Positions 12,036-25,548 of a stretch of DNA of 64,000 bases are shown one piece after another; the first letter of the stretch is position 1; the number at the start of each line of letters is the position of its first letter. This stretch comes from Sciurus carolinensis (taxonomy: Eukaryota; Chordata; Mammalia; Rodentia; Sciuridae). Below the pieces are notes generated by a model. The model did not search any database and was not told the origin of the DNA. It saw only the letters and a program-made list of their open reading frames with translations. The translations under genes were made by a program, and so were the position numbers. The stretch covers positions 171,239,598 through 171,303,597 of the forward strand of contig NC_062217.1 of assembly GCF_902686445.1 (NCBI RefSeq), given 5' to 3'.

Positions 12036-15000
12036 GTGGCAGGTGGGTTTGGGAATGAATCTGCTCCCAGCAGCTCAGTGACCACCTCTGGCCGTCCCTC
12101 ACCCTGTCCTCTTTCCAGGGTGGCTCCTGTGACGGTCTTGCTGAGTGAGAAGACGCAGTCGTCATCCACACGCTGCAGAGGAGGAGGTGAGGCTCCTGGG
12201 ATCTGTGCTGGACAGCCATGGAGCCAGGGCTCAGACGCAGGGGCAAAACCTCTTCCCTGAGCCCCGGACCTCTCACAGCCTTCAAGATCTGTGACCCCAC
12301 AGAGTCTCAAATACAATGGGAAAATAATCCTCAAAGACGGCCAGCTTATGTAACCTGTAATCTGGCAAATGCACCCAGTTTGGGTTTGGTAGGCCAAGGG
12401 CGAGAGGAGCGTGTGCTCTGGGAAGCAGGCCTGGCACAGGTGGGCAAGTTCACGTGTTCAACCATCCACTAGGCTTTCCCAAGAGCCAGCACCAGGTAAG
12501 ATAGGACTGTGACCAAGACCCTGACAGTGGGCCCTGCCCCTGTGCAAGAGGTTTGTGGGGAAAGTGACCCAGATAATCCCATGAGCATTCACATGCCGTT
12601 GGGACTTGCCAACCACTCTCCACCTGGGCCCTTCCCGCATGTCTGCTGGCTTCCTCCTTCACTTCATGTGGGTCCCAAGTCAACTCAGACCTTCCCAGAG
12701 GGACCTCTGCTGCCTGGTGCCTGCCGACCCCCCTCACCCACTGGGGCTTGATTCAAGGTGCTTCCTCCTCCTACAGCACACTGAGCACCGTCTGCTAGTC
12801 TCTCCCTCACCCTTGAACTTGAACTCCGGGAGAGCAGAGCACACTCTCATTCACGGTGGTGGTCTCCATCCGTGTTTCTTCCCCCTTTGGACCTGACTTC
12901 ACTCCCTCCACTCCTCCTCTCCTTCCTTCTTTTTGTTACCAAACCATGAGTGAAGACTGGGTTCTACCAGGGCACATGTGAGAATACGGGTACTGGGACA
13001 TTTTCCTCAATGAAGGAACTAGAGGGATAGACGCCATCTACAACATTTGGTAGCAAACAGATTTTGTTATATGTGCACCTGGGTCACACTGGGGCCCTTA
13101 AAAGCTGGGCAGGATGTATCCTGTGGGACCGTCCACTCTCCAACCCCATGCCTTGCCTGTTGCGTGCAGGCTTTGGCTGGCTTAGTGCAGGGCCACCTAG
13201 GCCATTGGATTATGGAGTTTGGTGGCTCCCAGAGGATAGGCCTGAGACGCACCTCACAAGACTCGTGGAAGGGCATGTGACCCTTGAGGTGATGGCACAC
13301 AGTGCTCCTTGCTTTTGTCTTTTACCTTCCCTGGGTCCAGGCCCTTGGCCCCTGACCCTCTCCTGTTCCTGAGCTATGCTCCCCAGATCAGCCACTGCTG
13401 CAAGGATTTCTCAGGCTCTGCTCTCAGAAGAACCCAACTCAGCCCAATTCTACCTCACCCCTTATATCTCCCCATTGAGCAGCCCATCCCACGCTTGACC
13501 TTGAACTCTAGTCCCCCAGCACTTTGGAGGGACCCTGTCTGCTCTCGATGGGATAAGATTCAGGCTCTCCGCCAGGTGGGCCTGAGTGGCTGGGAGTGCC
13601 ACCTTAGAAACAGAATCCTGATAAACAGGATCCTGAGAGTGCAGTAGCACCAGAGCAAAGCAAAGAGCTCCCCCACACAAGGACGTAGTCAGAGTTCACG
13701 TCAGCGCTTCTCATGGAATGTGCAGTTAAGCGCCACTGAAGCAGCTATGGCCTAGTAACTCCTACCGTCAGGCCTGCAGGTGAGTGACCGCCCAACACTC
13801 GGCGCAGCCACAGGTCACCAAGGCCTCTCTCTGATTCTGAACAGTCTTCAGAGTGGATGCGAACTGTGCAAGCGTGACCAAGGTGTTCTTTAACACGTGC
13901 CCAGATAGTTATCGCCTGCTCTATTCCAAAAGGGGCAAATGTGAATACAGCTGTTTTGGCTGAGCAGGAGAAAGTGACAGGAGAGAGTGGGCTCCTCTCC
14001 TGCTGCTTCTCTGCAGCTCTGCAGCACTGCCTGTCACGGCAGGACGCAGCAAATGGTGGCCGACTGGAATCTCCCCACGTGGAGGCCACAGGTGTCTGTC
14101 AGCAGGTTTGGGTGTAGTGCAGCGCAGCACCCAGCACTTCCAAGCAAGCTCCATCCCTGTGCAGCCCTGGAGCCAGCTCACACCAAGAAACCCACAATGC
14201 TCTGCAGCACCATGGCCTATTGCCCCCAGCGAGGCCGGCTGGAGGAGTCTGCTCCGTATCCCTGTGGAGCGCTCACTGTTGCTCTCCCACTTCCTGTGCC
14301 GGGGCACCGGGCCCGGGGTGAGGCCACCCGCCTGTGCAGTCTGTTCTCTCCCCTCTCATGGGTCCTCTGTGGTCTCAGCCTTGCAGCCTGGCTCTCTGGG
14401 TGGCTCTGCCAGCCTGTGTTCCCAACCAGCCCAGTTGCCAAGGGGAAATGGGCCTCGGATTCTGTTTCTCCTGCTGGCCTGTCGGCCACAAAGCCCTCCC
14501 TCCTCGGATTTCCAGTGCACTTTTTCTAACCAGGCTTCTGTTTCCCCCTCCTGAGTCTGCTCTGGTCACAGGTTTCTCTCTTCCTCTCCCTGCACTTAAC
14601 ATTCAAATAGGATGGAGCCCTATTCTGAAGCAAAGAAAACAGCCTTCCGCGGGAGAAGTGACATGCACGGAGGAACACAGGGCCAGGGCCGGCGAGCAGC
14701 CTCTACCCAAGGGGGAGAGGAGAAAGCCTTGCTTTGTTTGGTTTTAGTGGAGAAACCATATTACTAGCTACCTGCAAGAACTAATTAGTTTTTAAATTTT
14801 AGTTTAGGCTCTCAGAGGAAGAAGGCAGCCATTTGGCATGGTAGCTGGCAAAGGAATTTAGTCCAGTGCCCAGGCCCTGTGGGCAGGTCTTGGTGGGACC
14901 TGGTCTGCAAATCTGGCATCTCCCTCAGGCTCCAAACCTGCCCCAGCCCCAGAACTGCACCTGAAACCTCAGTGAGGTGGAATTTCCTCTGCACTCTTGT

Positions 15001-15495
15001 ATTCGTGCCGGGGACATTTCTGAACAGCCCCCACCTCTGCGTCCCCATGCTGGGCACGGTTCTAGGCACGAGGGATGCCAAGCTGAGTAAACTCCTTTCA
15101 GTGTGCAGGGAAGGTGTGAGCCGCTGCCTTCTCCCAGAGGCCAATGAGCTCCCCCTGTGTTCTGGGTTTGGGTTTTGGTAGTGATCCTACACGGGTTGCT
15201 TTCCTTTTCACCCGGCAGCTTCCTGAATCCACTGACTGATCCAACATGTTCTGGCGGAGACATTAGAGCTCTCTACGTAGGAGGTCAAGTCCTCTGCAGG
15301 CAGACAGCTCCGTGCTCCTTTCTGACCTGGATGTTCTCGTCTGGGTGCTCTGGTGAGCACCTCCCAACCCGTGGAACAAAAGATGGGGCACCCCCGCCCC
15401 GGCCCTTCTGCTCTGAGAGGACCAGCTTCTAACTCTTCCCCACAGCGTGATGTTAATGGACTTGGGTAAGGCCTGTGTCCTGCTGCCGTACATTC
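12036..15495. other. No gene seen; unique GC-rich sequence
   Basis: Frames of up to 180 codons (for example 13987-14529, plus) overlap equally long frames on both strands, which reflects GC content, not coding. At 15040-15090 'tgggcacggttctaggcacg' looks like an L2/MIR-age trace. Confidence 0.5.
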
Positions 15496-15499
15496 CCCA

Positions 15500-17440
15500 A
15501 TCACCTGATTTGTTGAAAGTTTTATCATGATGTTTGATTTTGTCAAATGTCTGTTCTGCATCTCTTCAGACGACAGTGTGGGCCATGTCCTTCATGCGCT
15601 TTGGTGCTGTTGCTTGACTTGCATGCATTGAACCATCCTTGCATCCCACTTGCTCATGGGGAATGATCCTTTTAATGTGCTACTGGATTCCATTTGCTAG
15701 CATTTTTTGAGGACTTTTGCATCTATATTCATCAGGATATTGGTCTGTAATTTCCTATAGTGACCTTGTCTGGCTCTGGTACCTGGGTGATGCTGGCCCC
15801 ACAAAATGACTTGGGAGTAGGCCCACTTGTTCCGTTTCTCTTTTGTAAGAGACTGAGCATCAGAGTCAGTTCTTTGAGCGTTGGGAGAATTCAGCAGTGG
15901 TGCTGTCCCGGGGTTTCCTCTGAGGGAGACTTAACTCCTGATTCAACCTCTTTCTCATCATTGGTCCATTCAGATTTCTGTTTCTTCAGGACGTAGCCTC
16001 AGGAGGTGTTATGCTTCTAGGAATCCACCCATTTCTTCCAGCTTATTTCAGCTATTAGCACGTAATGGTGCATAGTAGTTGCTTACGGTTCTCTGTATTT
16101 CTGTGATATCAGTTTAACATTTTCTCCTTCATTTCTGGTTTTGAATCTTCATTTTTTTTTCTTAGCCTATCCAAAGGTTTGTTTATTTGGTTTATATTTC
16201 TAGAAAGTAAACTCAATTTTTACTTTTTCTACTATTTCACTAGTGTCTATTAAATTTATTTCTGTTCTGATCTTTGTTATTTCCCCCCTCCTAAGGTGGA
16301 CACAGTTTGCTCTCCTCTTTCTTACTCCATGAGATATGAACTAGTTTATTTGGGATTGTCCTTTGATTTTGAGACAGCAGCCACAGCTGTAAACTTCCAT
16401 CTTAGGACAGCTTTTGCCACATCCCCAAGTCTTCCCATGCTCTGCTTCCATTTTTGTCTCAGGAAATATTTTAATTTCTTCTTGGACCCATTAGTTGTTC
16501 AAGAGTGTGTTGTTTAATGTCCATGTACTTGTGAGGTTTCCAAAATTCCTCTCATTGATTTCCAGTTTCATACCATCATGTTTGGAAAAGAACTTGGTAT
16601 GGTTTCAGTCTTCTTTCATTGGTTAAGTCTTGTCTTATAAATGAACATGCGACCTATCCCGGAGAAGGTTCTGTGTGTGTGTGAGAAGAAGGTATGTCCT
16701 AATGCCGTTGGATGGAATGTTCAGTGTATGTCAAGTTCATTTGACAAAATGTGTAGGACAAGTTCAATGTTTCCTAATTGAAAACAACCATTTTCTGTCT
16801 GAATGACCTGCCCCACATTGAAAGTAGAATACTGAAGTCCCCTATTGTTACTCTCTCTCCCTTTCAGCTCTATTCATATTTGCTTTATATATTTAGGTGC
16901 TCCAATATTTGGTGCGTATGTATTTATAATTATTCTGATTTCTTGACACACTGACCACTTTATCATCATTGGTGATCTTGTCTCTTTTTACACCTTTTCC
17001 TTGAGGTCTATTTTATCTCACATAAGTATAACTACACTTTTTCTTTTTAAATTTCCATTTGCCTGGAATATCTTTTTCCATCTTCAATCTGTTTCTTCTT
17101 GAGTTGAAGTGAGTCTTTTGTAGGCAGCATATAGCTGGGTCTTGTTCAGTTTTTTGCTTTAGGGTTGTTTTTTTTTTGTGGGGGGTGGTTATTGTTTTGT
17201 TTTGTTTTAATCCGTTCAGCCACGCTGTCTTTTGGTTGGAAAAAATCGATCCACTTATGTTCACGGTAATCGTTGTCTGGTAAAGACTTATTGCCTGTTT
17301 TCTGGTTGTTACAGGTCTTCACCCCTCTCCTCCTCCCGTGATGCTCTCCGGGATTGGCAGGTGGTCAGCTTTAATGACTTTATTTTGATCTTCGTGTTTC
17401 TACTCATGTTTTTGCTTTGTGGTGCCATGAGGCTGACTTG
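15500..17440 (-). mobile_element. Antisense L1 ORF2 fragment
   Basis: The reverse strand reads as L1 ORF2, from the endonuclease region at the right ('ccaaaagac', 'aagacccagctatatgctgc' near 17127-17150) to the reverse-transcriptase region at the left ('aaaactttcaacaaatc' near 15508-15525). Many indels and stops leave no frame. The right end near 17400-17440 ('gtggtgccatgaggct') is also typical of L1/HAL1. About 1.9 kb remain. Confidence 0.85.
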
Positions 17441-18204
17441 CAGCCCAGCCACAGGAGACAAAGAACAGGGGACAGTGACAAGACTCTGCCTCGACTTGGA
17501 GCAGAGGAAAGAGCCAGCCTGGGAGCTGAGGCATCTCTGACACTCTCACGCTGGCCCCCCATTACCGTATTTCCTTCCTCGCTCACCTGTCTCTTAGTAG
17601 ATACAGGGACGTGTGTATGTTTTCTTGTATCTCAGTCAATTGTGTTCACAGGATGCTTCCTGCGCTGTGATCTTTCCTCTGATTAATAGGCTTAAGCCCT
17701 GCTCTTACTTCCTCTTGTCTTGTCCTGCTTATGTTCCATCAATCAAGTCACTATGTAGAAAGTAGCCAAACGAACAGCAGGTTATTCTTCCCCAACACAC
17801 ACATCCTGGTTTCATTTATCTTCCTTCTGCTCTTCTGCCTTATTGCTTTGAAGGATTACATGCACATTCACATGTGTTAAATTAGAAAAATATGCAACCT
17901 TGTACAAGGGAGTTAGCGTGTGCATGAAAGACTGCCACCTGACAGCCGCAGGAGCCTCGGGAAGCACGCCGTCCACGGCTGCCTTGCCACACACAGCCGG
18001 CGTATCCTGGGAAAAGTAAGGGCAGGTGGGAATGTTGTAACAGTGCAGGTCCCACCTGAAATACTCAAAAGGACCTGGATTTTTAAAAAAAAAATAAATC
18101 TAATGGTAAGTTATATGCTACAATCATGAATGCTTCCAGAGATAATAATTACTTGCAAAGGTAGCTCCAAGTTAAGTTGTTGCTCGGTTTCTTTCCTTTT
18201 TTAT
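17441..18204. other. No gene seen
   Basis: Spacer between two antisense L1 fragments. It contains an A-rich run near 18083-18100 and nothing else I can name. Confidence 0.5.
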
Positions 18205-19245
18205 GTTAGTCCTCTTTTTTCATATTTCTATTGGTACATTACAGTTGCACATCATGGTGGGACTTGGCGTTCCATAGTCTCACACAGGCACACAACATGA
18301 CAATGTAGTTTGGCCCATATCACCCCCCAGTTCTTCCCCTTCCCTTCCCTTCCTCCCCCAGTCCCTTTCCTCTACTCTGCTGATCTCCCTTTGCATTTCA
18401 TGAGACCCCCAAACACACACAATGCCTTTTCCTTTTTCCTTTTTAGCTTCCACACATGAGAGAAAATGCATGACCCTAGACTTTGAGTTTGGCTGATTTC
18501 ACTTAACATAATGTTCCATTCATTTTTTTCTGCAAATAACAGAATTGCATTCTTTCATGACTAAATAAAATTCCATCGTGTATACAAACCACATTTTCTT
18601 TATTCACTGTTCTATCAACAAACACCTAAGATGATTGGCTGTTGGGAATTGTGCTGCTACATACATGGGTGTGCATGTATCACTATAGTAAGAAGACTTT
18701 AATTACTCAGGGTAAACACTGAGGAGTGGTGGGGCTGGGTCCTGTGGTGGTTCCATGCCTCGTCTTTCGAGGAGCCTCCATACTGACTTCCACAGTGGTG
18801 GTCCTGATTCACAATCCCACCCACAGTGTGAAAGCTCCTTTTCCTCCGCATCCTCTCCGGCATTTATCATTACTTGTATTCTCGATGATGCCATTCTGAC
18901 CTGTGAGATGAAACGTCAGAGTGGTTTTGATTTGCATTTCCCTAATGGCTAATGATGTTGAACCTTTTTTCATATATTTTATGGCCATTTCTTCTTTTGA
19001 GAAGTCTCTGTTCATTTGGCCTTTATTGTTTATTTGGGGTTTTGGTGTTTTTTGAGTTCTTTATGTATCCTGGTTATCAATCCTCTGTCAGAAGAGCAGC
19101 TAGCAAAGGTTTTCTCCCCTTCTGTTCTCTCTTCACATTCTCACTTGTGTCCTTTGCCGTACAGAAGTTTTTTAACTCGGGGCCATCCCACTTATTCCCT
19201 CTGGTTGCCATGTTTTCTTAAGAAAGTTCTAGCTGCCTAACAATT
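18205..19245 (-). mobile_element. Antisense L1 3' end (ORF2 end plus 3' UTR)
   Basis: On the plus strand it runs from the reversed 3' UTR (tttctattggtacattacag) through 'ttcacttaacataatg', 'cagtggtggtcctgattcac' and 'gatttgcatttccctaatgg' to 'gttgccatgttttctt'. This is the mirrored order of an L1 3' end. It is less decayed than the fragment at 15.5-17.4 kb, so probably younger. It is 5'-truncated, as most L1 copies are. Confidence 0.9.
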
Positions 19246-19689
19246 TGCCTCCTGGTAGAGGTGGCCCTAAACCACAAGCCCTGAGTTCCACACAGCTGGA
19301 TAAGGTGTGGAGGTTTGATTCACACTTGGCCAGTCAAATTGTCTCCAAAGACCTTCGTAACAAGGGACAGAGAGACAGAGTCAACCATGCTCAGCCACAC
19401 ACCGGGAAGGAGCTGTAGACGGAGGCCTGCCACTGGGGCCAGGCGTGGTGGACCACGGATGTGGGGATGATAAGAGAAGTCTGGCTGTGGAGAAAAGCAC
19501 TTGAAGAGAAAAGTGATTGAGAGAGAAACGTCGGAGGAGTCGGACATGGTAGCCAGGCCTCCCGGCGCACCTGTGCTCTCACCGAGTCCTGCAGAGCTGC
19601 ACCTACGTGAGGAGACTACTGTCCCTTGTCGCAGCCCTGGCACCGGTGGGGATGCCCTGGAGGATGTTTGTGTTGGACGACTTTTCGAT
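19246..19689. other. No gene seen
   Basis: Unique sequence between an L1 and an LTR. A 164-codon plus-strand frame (19501-19995) begins here but runs into the LTR, so it is a chance frame. Confidence 0.5.
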
Positions 19690-20122
19690 TCTGTGACCAA
19701 ACCTGACACAAAGAATGTGACGAAAGAAGGGCTCGTCATGGTGAAGGGCTTCAGCGTTTCCGGCCCCTGTTCAGCTGGCTCCGCTGCTCTGGGTCTGAGG
19801 CACGGCATCATGGCAGGAGAACATGGCAAAGGACAGCTCTCAGCTCAGGGCACTCAGGAAGCAGAGAGACAGAGGGGAAAGGGTCAGGGACAGGAGCGAG
19901 TCCCAGTGACCTACTTCTTCCAACCACGTCCACCTACCTACAGCTCCTACCGCCTCCCCGTGGTGCATTCAGCTTTTGATGGATTAATCCCCTGATGAAG
20001 ACAGAGCCCTCAGATCGGCCACTTCTCAAAAGCCCCACCTCTGAACACTGCTGCTCTGGGGGCCAAGCCTTCATTACATGCGTCTTTGGGGAACATTCCA
20101 GATCCAGATCATGACGGCGCCT
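19690..20122 (-). mobile_element. MaLR-type solo LTR (MLT1A/MST-like)
   Basis: It shows 'attctgtgaccaaacctgac', 'ctgctctgggtctgaggc', 'ggcatcatggcag', 'caggaagcagagagacag', 'cccagtgacctacttcttcc' and 'ctttggggaacattccagatcc', the mirrored order of a MaLR LTR. No internal region adjoins it. Confidence 0.75.
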
Positions 20123-23100
20123 TGGACGGTGCAGCCCAGGCGAGGATGCACCAGAGGAGGCTTCACCTGGAGCAGCGCAGGTACCGCACCCGCCTTGCCC
20201 ACCCGCCTCCCAACCCCAGGCTTCTCCCTGTGGTCAGCTTCACTCTGACGCCTCCTTTTCTTTTTTCTTTCTAATTTACCAGCTGCTCAGGAATGGCCTC
20301 TAGAGAAGGCTTCAGGGACACATGCCAATCATCTCCTGAGAAGAAGGCCAAGTCCTCCTGGTGGGAGTTTCCAAGGCTTAGTGCACGCATCCCTTAGTTG
20401 TAACTAACAGAATTTTCAGGTTCAAAGGAACTTTAAATTAAAAGAACCCAAACCCATGGCCCAAATTTAGAAGCTAGTCCTGATCTTAAATATCCTATCC
20501 AATTTGCAACCAATCTAATCTTTATATGTGTTTCAGAAAAGGATCCCCTTCCTTTTGCTGGGATCAGAGGATGAGTACACTCTGATAATCCCAGAGGGCG
20601 TACAGTCTAGTGGAAATTTAATGAGTACACTTATTAGGTCCAGTTTCTTGAGTTCGCAAGTGACAGAAGTCCACCCACACTAGGCTGGACAAAGAAGACA
20701 ACTCATTTGAGGAAGGAAACCTGGGAAGGATTCAAGAATCAGACTCCCAGAAAGCCAAGGATCCGTTGGGAAAGTGAGACCAAGTGGACGCTCCTCTGAG
20801 CTCCTCCCCCACTTCGCCCACACCATGGAGATCTAACTTACTCGTCAATAAATGCGAGGGTAACGTCTAAGTTAGACGGTTGGGAACTTTTACACTTTAA
20901 ACATCTCAGGGAGTTGTAAAGAATGATGCAGGAAAGAGGCTCAGGAAATTCCCTCCTTGCCGTGACAGATGCCCAGTACTTAGGAAACACCACACGCAGG
21001 ACAGCCCACGATCATACAGTCTGCTACCTAACGCGCTCTAGGTGGGAAGAAATGGAAGACTGAGAAGAAGAGAGGGAAGAAAAATATGGGAATTCTTAGT
21101 GATTGAGAAGAATCTTCCAGGCATCTTACAATTTAACAGATACAGTCTTTCCTCATAAAACCAGAGGTATATCCAACATCCCTCCCCATCGGGACAGCGA
21201 CAGGAAATTGTTATCTTAAAGAAAGAGTTAGCAGAAAGAAAGCCAAGCCTCTTGAATTCTCAACACTGCATGATACATAAGATATTTAAATGAAGCATCT
21301 AGAGCTAGGAAAATAGGCAAATATTCCCAATGCCATAGACTGGAGTCAGAAAATTTCCATAGATTCAAGAATGAATTTTAAATCACTTGAACTGAAAAGT
21401 CTCTGGAATTAGCATATAAAAAAGGTGAGCATTCTGAAATCAAGTGACATGGAACCGATGCCTATTCGTAGATCAGAAGTAGAAAAGCCGGGAAGACAGA
21501 GGACCAGAGGACCAGAACAGAACCACCCTTGCCATCCCAAGCTAAGGGTGAAGAGAGTGCAGGAGTCAAAAAACAGAAATGACACAAAAGGCCTCTTTTA
21601 AATGTCAAAGGGATTATTTATAATATAAAAAAGAAAACGACTGAAATGTCTAGGTTAAAAAAAAAAGGCAAATAATGAATCATAAGTTTGTACACTCAGA
21701 AAGCTGCGCAAGAGAAGCTGCTGAACGGTGCTGGTTCCCCGTTTGGGGGCCTCACGGCAACTTGCCCCTCCTGCCGTGCTTCTCTGTGATGACTATGTGC
21801 GGCTCTTCATTAAAGTAATGTCGGGAACATTGTGGAAGATGACTTCTGTGCTTGCTCAGCAAGGTACCTGGAAGGTCATCCTGGAGACGGGGGCAGGGGA
21901 GGAGGCGGGCACTCAGGGCTTGATAAGGGGGGCAGCCACTCGTGAACCCCACACCTGTCCCGTGACCCCCGCTGCCCCATCTCCCACCCCGTCTATCCAA
22001 GGGTGGAACGGGCATAGGAAAGGAGAGGCACGCTAGGGTCACTGCCAGGAGGTGGACTCACTTCTGCTGCCTCTGCGCCGGCCCTCCAAACCGCCGCCCA
22101 AGCCCGTCCATCCAGATAAGACGCCCAGTCAACTATCAGAAAAAAGGACTCCTTAGTTCTCAGACGGGTCCTGGAGTAGGTGCAGAAATCCAGTCTCAAA
22201 AATATCAGGCAGCGAGATCACTGTCACCCACAGGAAGGGGCCGCACGCAGGTCACCCTCCTCCTGTGGCCACACACACCTGTGACCAGGAGGCTGGGACA
22301 CCCACTCTGGTCTCCTCACTCCCAGCCAGAGGTTTTTCCAGAAAATATAGCACCTTCAACAGCTATTCCTGAAGTGTTATCTGGGTGCTGATCACCAGGA
22401 TCTAAAGACAGAAATAAGGTCCTCTTACAGGAAAGCAGATTCCACCTGAAGAGCCACACTGGCAGCAGATGCAGCAACGTGGTATGGGATCTTCAAGTCT
22501 TCCAGGAGGCCAGGCAGTGAGGAGCACACCAATCAGCACTAACTGCTATGGAATGGAGGCCACGTCCCCCCAGAGTCCTGACCAGGACACTGGCAAGAAG
22601 CTTAGTTAAGCTGGCACCCAGGGCACGTCCTGCCCCTTGTCCCTCCTGTCCTCCCCTGGGATCCAGGGAGCACCCTGCTTATTTGAACTTCCATCGGTCA
22701 CTGTGTCACAGGCTGCATGCCTGTGCAATGCGAGGCAGAGACACAAGCAGGAGACCCGACGTCCAGCAGGCGTTCACACCCCTAGTTGTCCCAGAAGGGC
22801 CACTGCCACTGTGGCTCGGTGGTGCCGAGTCAGACTGAGCAACAGCCCACGGTGAGCTGGAACGGTGGACAGAGGAAGAGCCAGTGAGAGAGGGAGGGGT
22901 GACTGATTTCAAATGCCAGTCCCTGGCTCTCTCGCCCCTGCATCCCTGCCCTCTTTCCAAAGCAACCATCACGAATACTAGACTCGCTGAACTTCACACC
23001 TAGATTCTTGGACCAGGGGAAAGGAACGTGCAAGGGGCCACACAGTGTCTGGGTGCCCTCCCTATTCCTTCTGCTTGGAGCTGAGGGCAGAGTGCATGGT

Positions 23101-23984
23101 CTAAGAAGCCAGTGGGAACCCTACATTCAGAAGTCCCTAGCGCTGCAGTCCCAGGGTTGTGATTTGCTCTGTGGACCAAAGGGTGGGAGCCTCGGTCTCT
23201 TTTCAGTAAAATGGGAGCAAGGTGCATACGATAAACATTGCTCCTGTTTTACTGAAAAGAAACTAAGAATCCTTGTCAAGTCACAGAATTGAGGTGGGCA
23301 CTCACTCCAGTGTCCAGATAGGAGACTAGGAAGAACTACCTGTGTAAACTTTTATGAGTCTACCTCTTACAGTCATTTGCTGTGAGAGTTATTTAGCAAT
23401 AGTTTGTATTTAATAACTGATAAAATACAGCTGGCACTTCAAATCTAATCAAATCAAATGCACAGTCTTTAGGCCCAGAAACTCTGAGAATCAAAGAGTC
23501 TCCCAAACCAATAATGCTATGGCCAATGTTACGGTGAATTGCTTTTCGCCAACATCAGAGCTTAGGCCGAGTCCTCAGGCATCTGAGTGATGGGCCCGGC
23601 CAGTCTCCCGTGAGCCTGGAGAGAAGGCTCAGAGTTCAGCCCACAGGGGGCTGAGCTGGTGGATTCTGCACTTCCCGCCAGAGGGAAAGCAGAAGTAGCA
23701 ATGAATCGGAGAGGAACTTTCCCGGCATGTATCGAGGGTTCCTAATGGTTTTAAAGATCGTTGTATAATAACTGTTAGGATGCTAGGAGGTCATTTAAAA
23801 ATCATTTCATAGATTTGAGTGAGTCTCCAAGAAAACATCTCTGGGCCAGACAGGAGTTTTCCCCTGCAAATGGAGCACCTCTCTGTCCCTCTGGAAGCTT
23901 TGGTATAATCTGCCTGCCTTTTCCTGAGGTTCCTACCTATAGTCAAATATAAGAAGAAGCCAGTCCTCTTATCAACAGCAAATG
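20123..23984. other. No gene seen; mostly unique
   Basis: Short frames only. An A-rich stretch lies at 21600-21670. At 23190-23235 'ctcggtctcttttcagtaaaatgggagcaa' resembles the core of an old MIR. Nothing else is recognisable. Confidence 0.45.
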
Positions 23985-24146
23985 GAGCTGGACGTGCTGA
24001 GCATGCCTGTAACCCCAACTGGTCGGGAGGCTGAGCCAGGAGGATTGCATATTCAAGACCCGTCTCAAAATAAAATTAAAAAATTGAAGAACCTGGGGGT
24101 GTAGCTCGGTGGTAGAGCACCTTGGGTTCAACCCCAGTGCACCTCA
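23985..24146 (+). mobile_element. Composite SINE with internally deleted B1 part
   Basis: The 7SL part ('catgcctgtaacccc', 'gggaggctgagccaggagg', 'gacccgtctcaaaa') is shortened, then an A-rich linker leads to the ID-like tail ('gggggtgtagctcggtggt', 'gggttcaaccccagtgc'). Confidence 0.85.
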
Positions 24147-25427
24147 CAGACTGGAGCTTGGAAGGTCCTGATCAACATCCTAATCTTGCCCCTCCCCTTT
24201 CCCGTTCTCCCCTGGAGACGCGGGCTGCTCTCCACAGGGGGGTGGCTCCAGGCGGCCCCACGGGACCCACCTCCACAGACACCTGCTCTTACAGCTAACC
24301 CCTAACTAACCCCTGAAATTTCACATGTGGACGATGAGGGCCCTCAGTCACCCTGGGGATGCAGTCTCAGCACTGCCCATCGGTCCCCCTCCTCCTGTGA
24401 GGACCAAGGCTTGGGAGAAGTCCCAGAACACCTCGGGGCTGGACCTAGGAAGGCCTTTTTCCTTCTGGATGGGAAGCATGGGACAGAGGAAACGTGGTCC
24501 TCCCTTAAGGGGCACCAGCCGCCATGGACGAGCTCACCCCACCACAGGGCTGAATCCACGGCGGGTCGGTGGCCGTTTCTCTCACTCTCACAGAATCAGG
24601 GCAGCCTGGGAGTGAGGAGGGGAAGCTCTCAGAACACTTGGGAGCACTGAAGATTTGATTCCATTAACCTGCTGAGCCTAATAAAAGAAAACCCTCTTCA
24701 AAGGAGGTGACACAAATATTTATATGACGGGGGAAGGCTATGTCCCTCAGGAACCAGGCAGGAAAGTGGAAATGTGATCAGGGAATAAGAGATCTGCTCA
24801 CCGACCTAGCTGGCGTCGGGCTCCTCGGAACAGCAGATACCAGACGACCCACAGGTTGGGGGCCATCTCTCCAGGCCCCACCCCTGGGACTCAGTGTCCC
24901 CCAAGCTGCGACTGGCAGAGCCCCCGTGCTATCTAGAGAGGTGGGGTCAGGGGTCAGAGGACCCAAGCTCACTCACAGGCTGCCCCCTCCTCAGAGGTGA
25001 CCTGGCTCCCATGGACTAGGGAAGCAGTGTGCCCTGGAGCTGCCAGCCAGCTGCCAGCCACGGGGAGCTTCAGAGGCCAGATGCAGGCAGGACGCTGGAG
25101 CTGCTGGCCCTCCACCAACTGAGACCAACTCTTTACAACCGGGGATGATTCTGGGACCCTGCCCACCCCCCAGGTACAGTTGACACTGTCTGGAGACATT
25201 TGCAGGCAGCACCAGTGGGAAGCTCAACTGGCATCTGGTGGCAGAAACCAGGGGTTTAGCTAGTGTCCTACAATGCCCAGGGAAGCTCCTGCCACAAAGT
25301 ATGTCCAGCCACCCCTGCTGCCTGTGCTGACAGCCCCCTGAGTCATGCAGCAGCCATGGAAAGTTCTAATGCAACTCTGTGCTGCCCCTGCCCCCAGCCG
25401 AGGGCTCCGCCTCCAAATTCCGGCCCA
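24147..25427. other. No gene seen
   Basis: GC-rich unique sequence with overlapping short frames on both strands. A small tandem (ctgccagccag) lies near 25038-25060. Confidence 0.5.
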
Positions 25428-25548
25428 GGCATCTGTGGTCCCAGCTACTCGGGAGGCTGAGGCAAGAGGATCACTTGAGCCCAGGAGTTTGAGACCAGCC
25501 TGAGTGACAGCAAGGCCTTGTCTCAGAAAAACGGAAACACAAAAAGGA
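25428..25548 (+). mobile_element. Free 7SL-derived (Alu/B1-like) monomer
   Basis: It reads 'ggtcccagctactcgggagg', 'atcacttgagcccaggag', 'gaccagcctgagtgac', 'ttgtctcagaaaaa'. It has no ID-like tail and stays closer to 7SL RNA than the other SINEs here, so it may be an older fossil monomer. Confidence 0.8.

Noticed and set aside
13987..14529. 180-codon plus-strand frame with overlapping frames in two other phases
   Set aside because: Several frames are open at once, which reflects base composition; no conserved motif.
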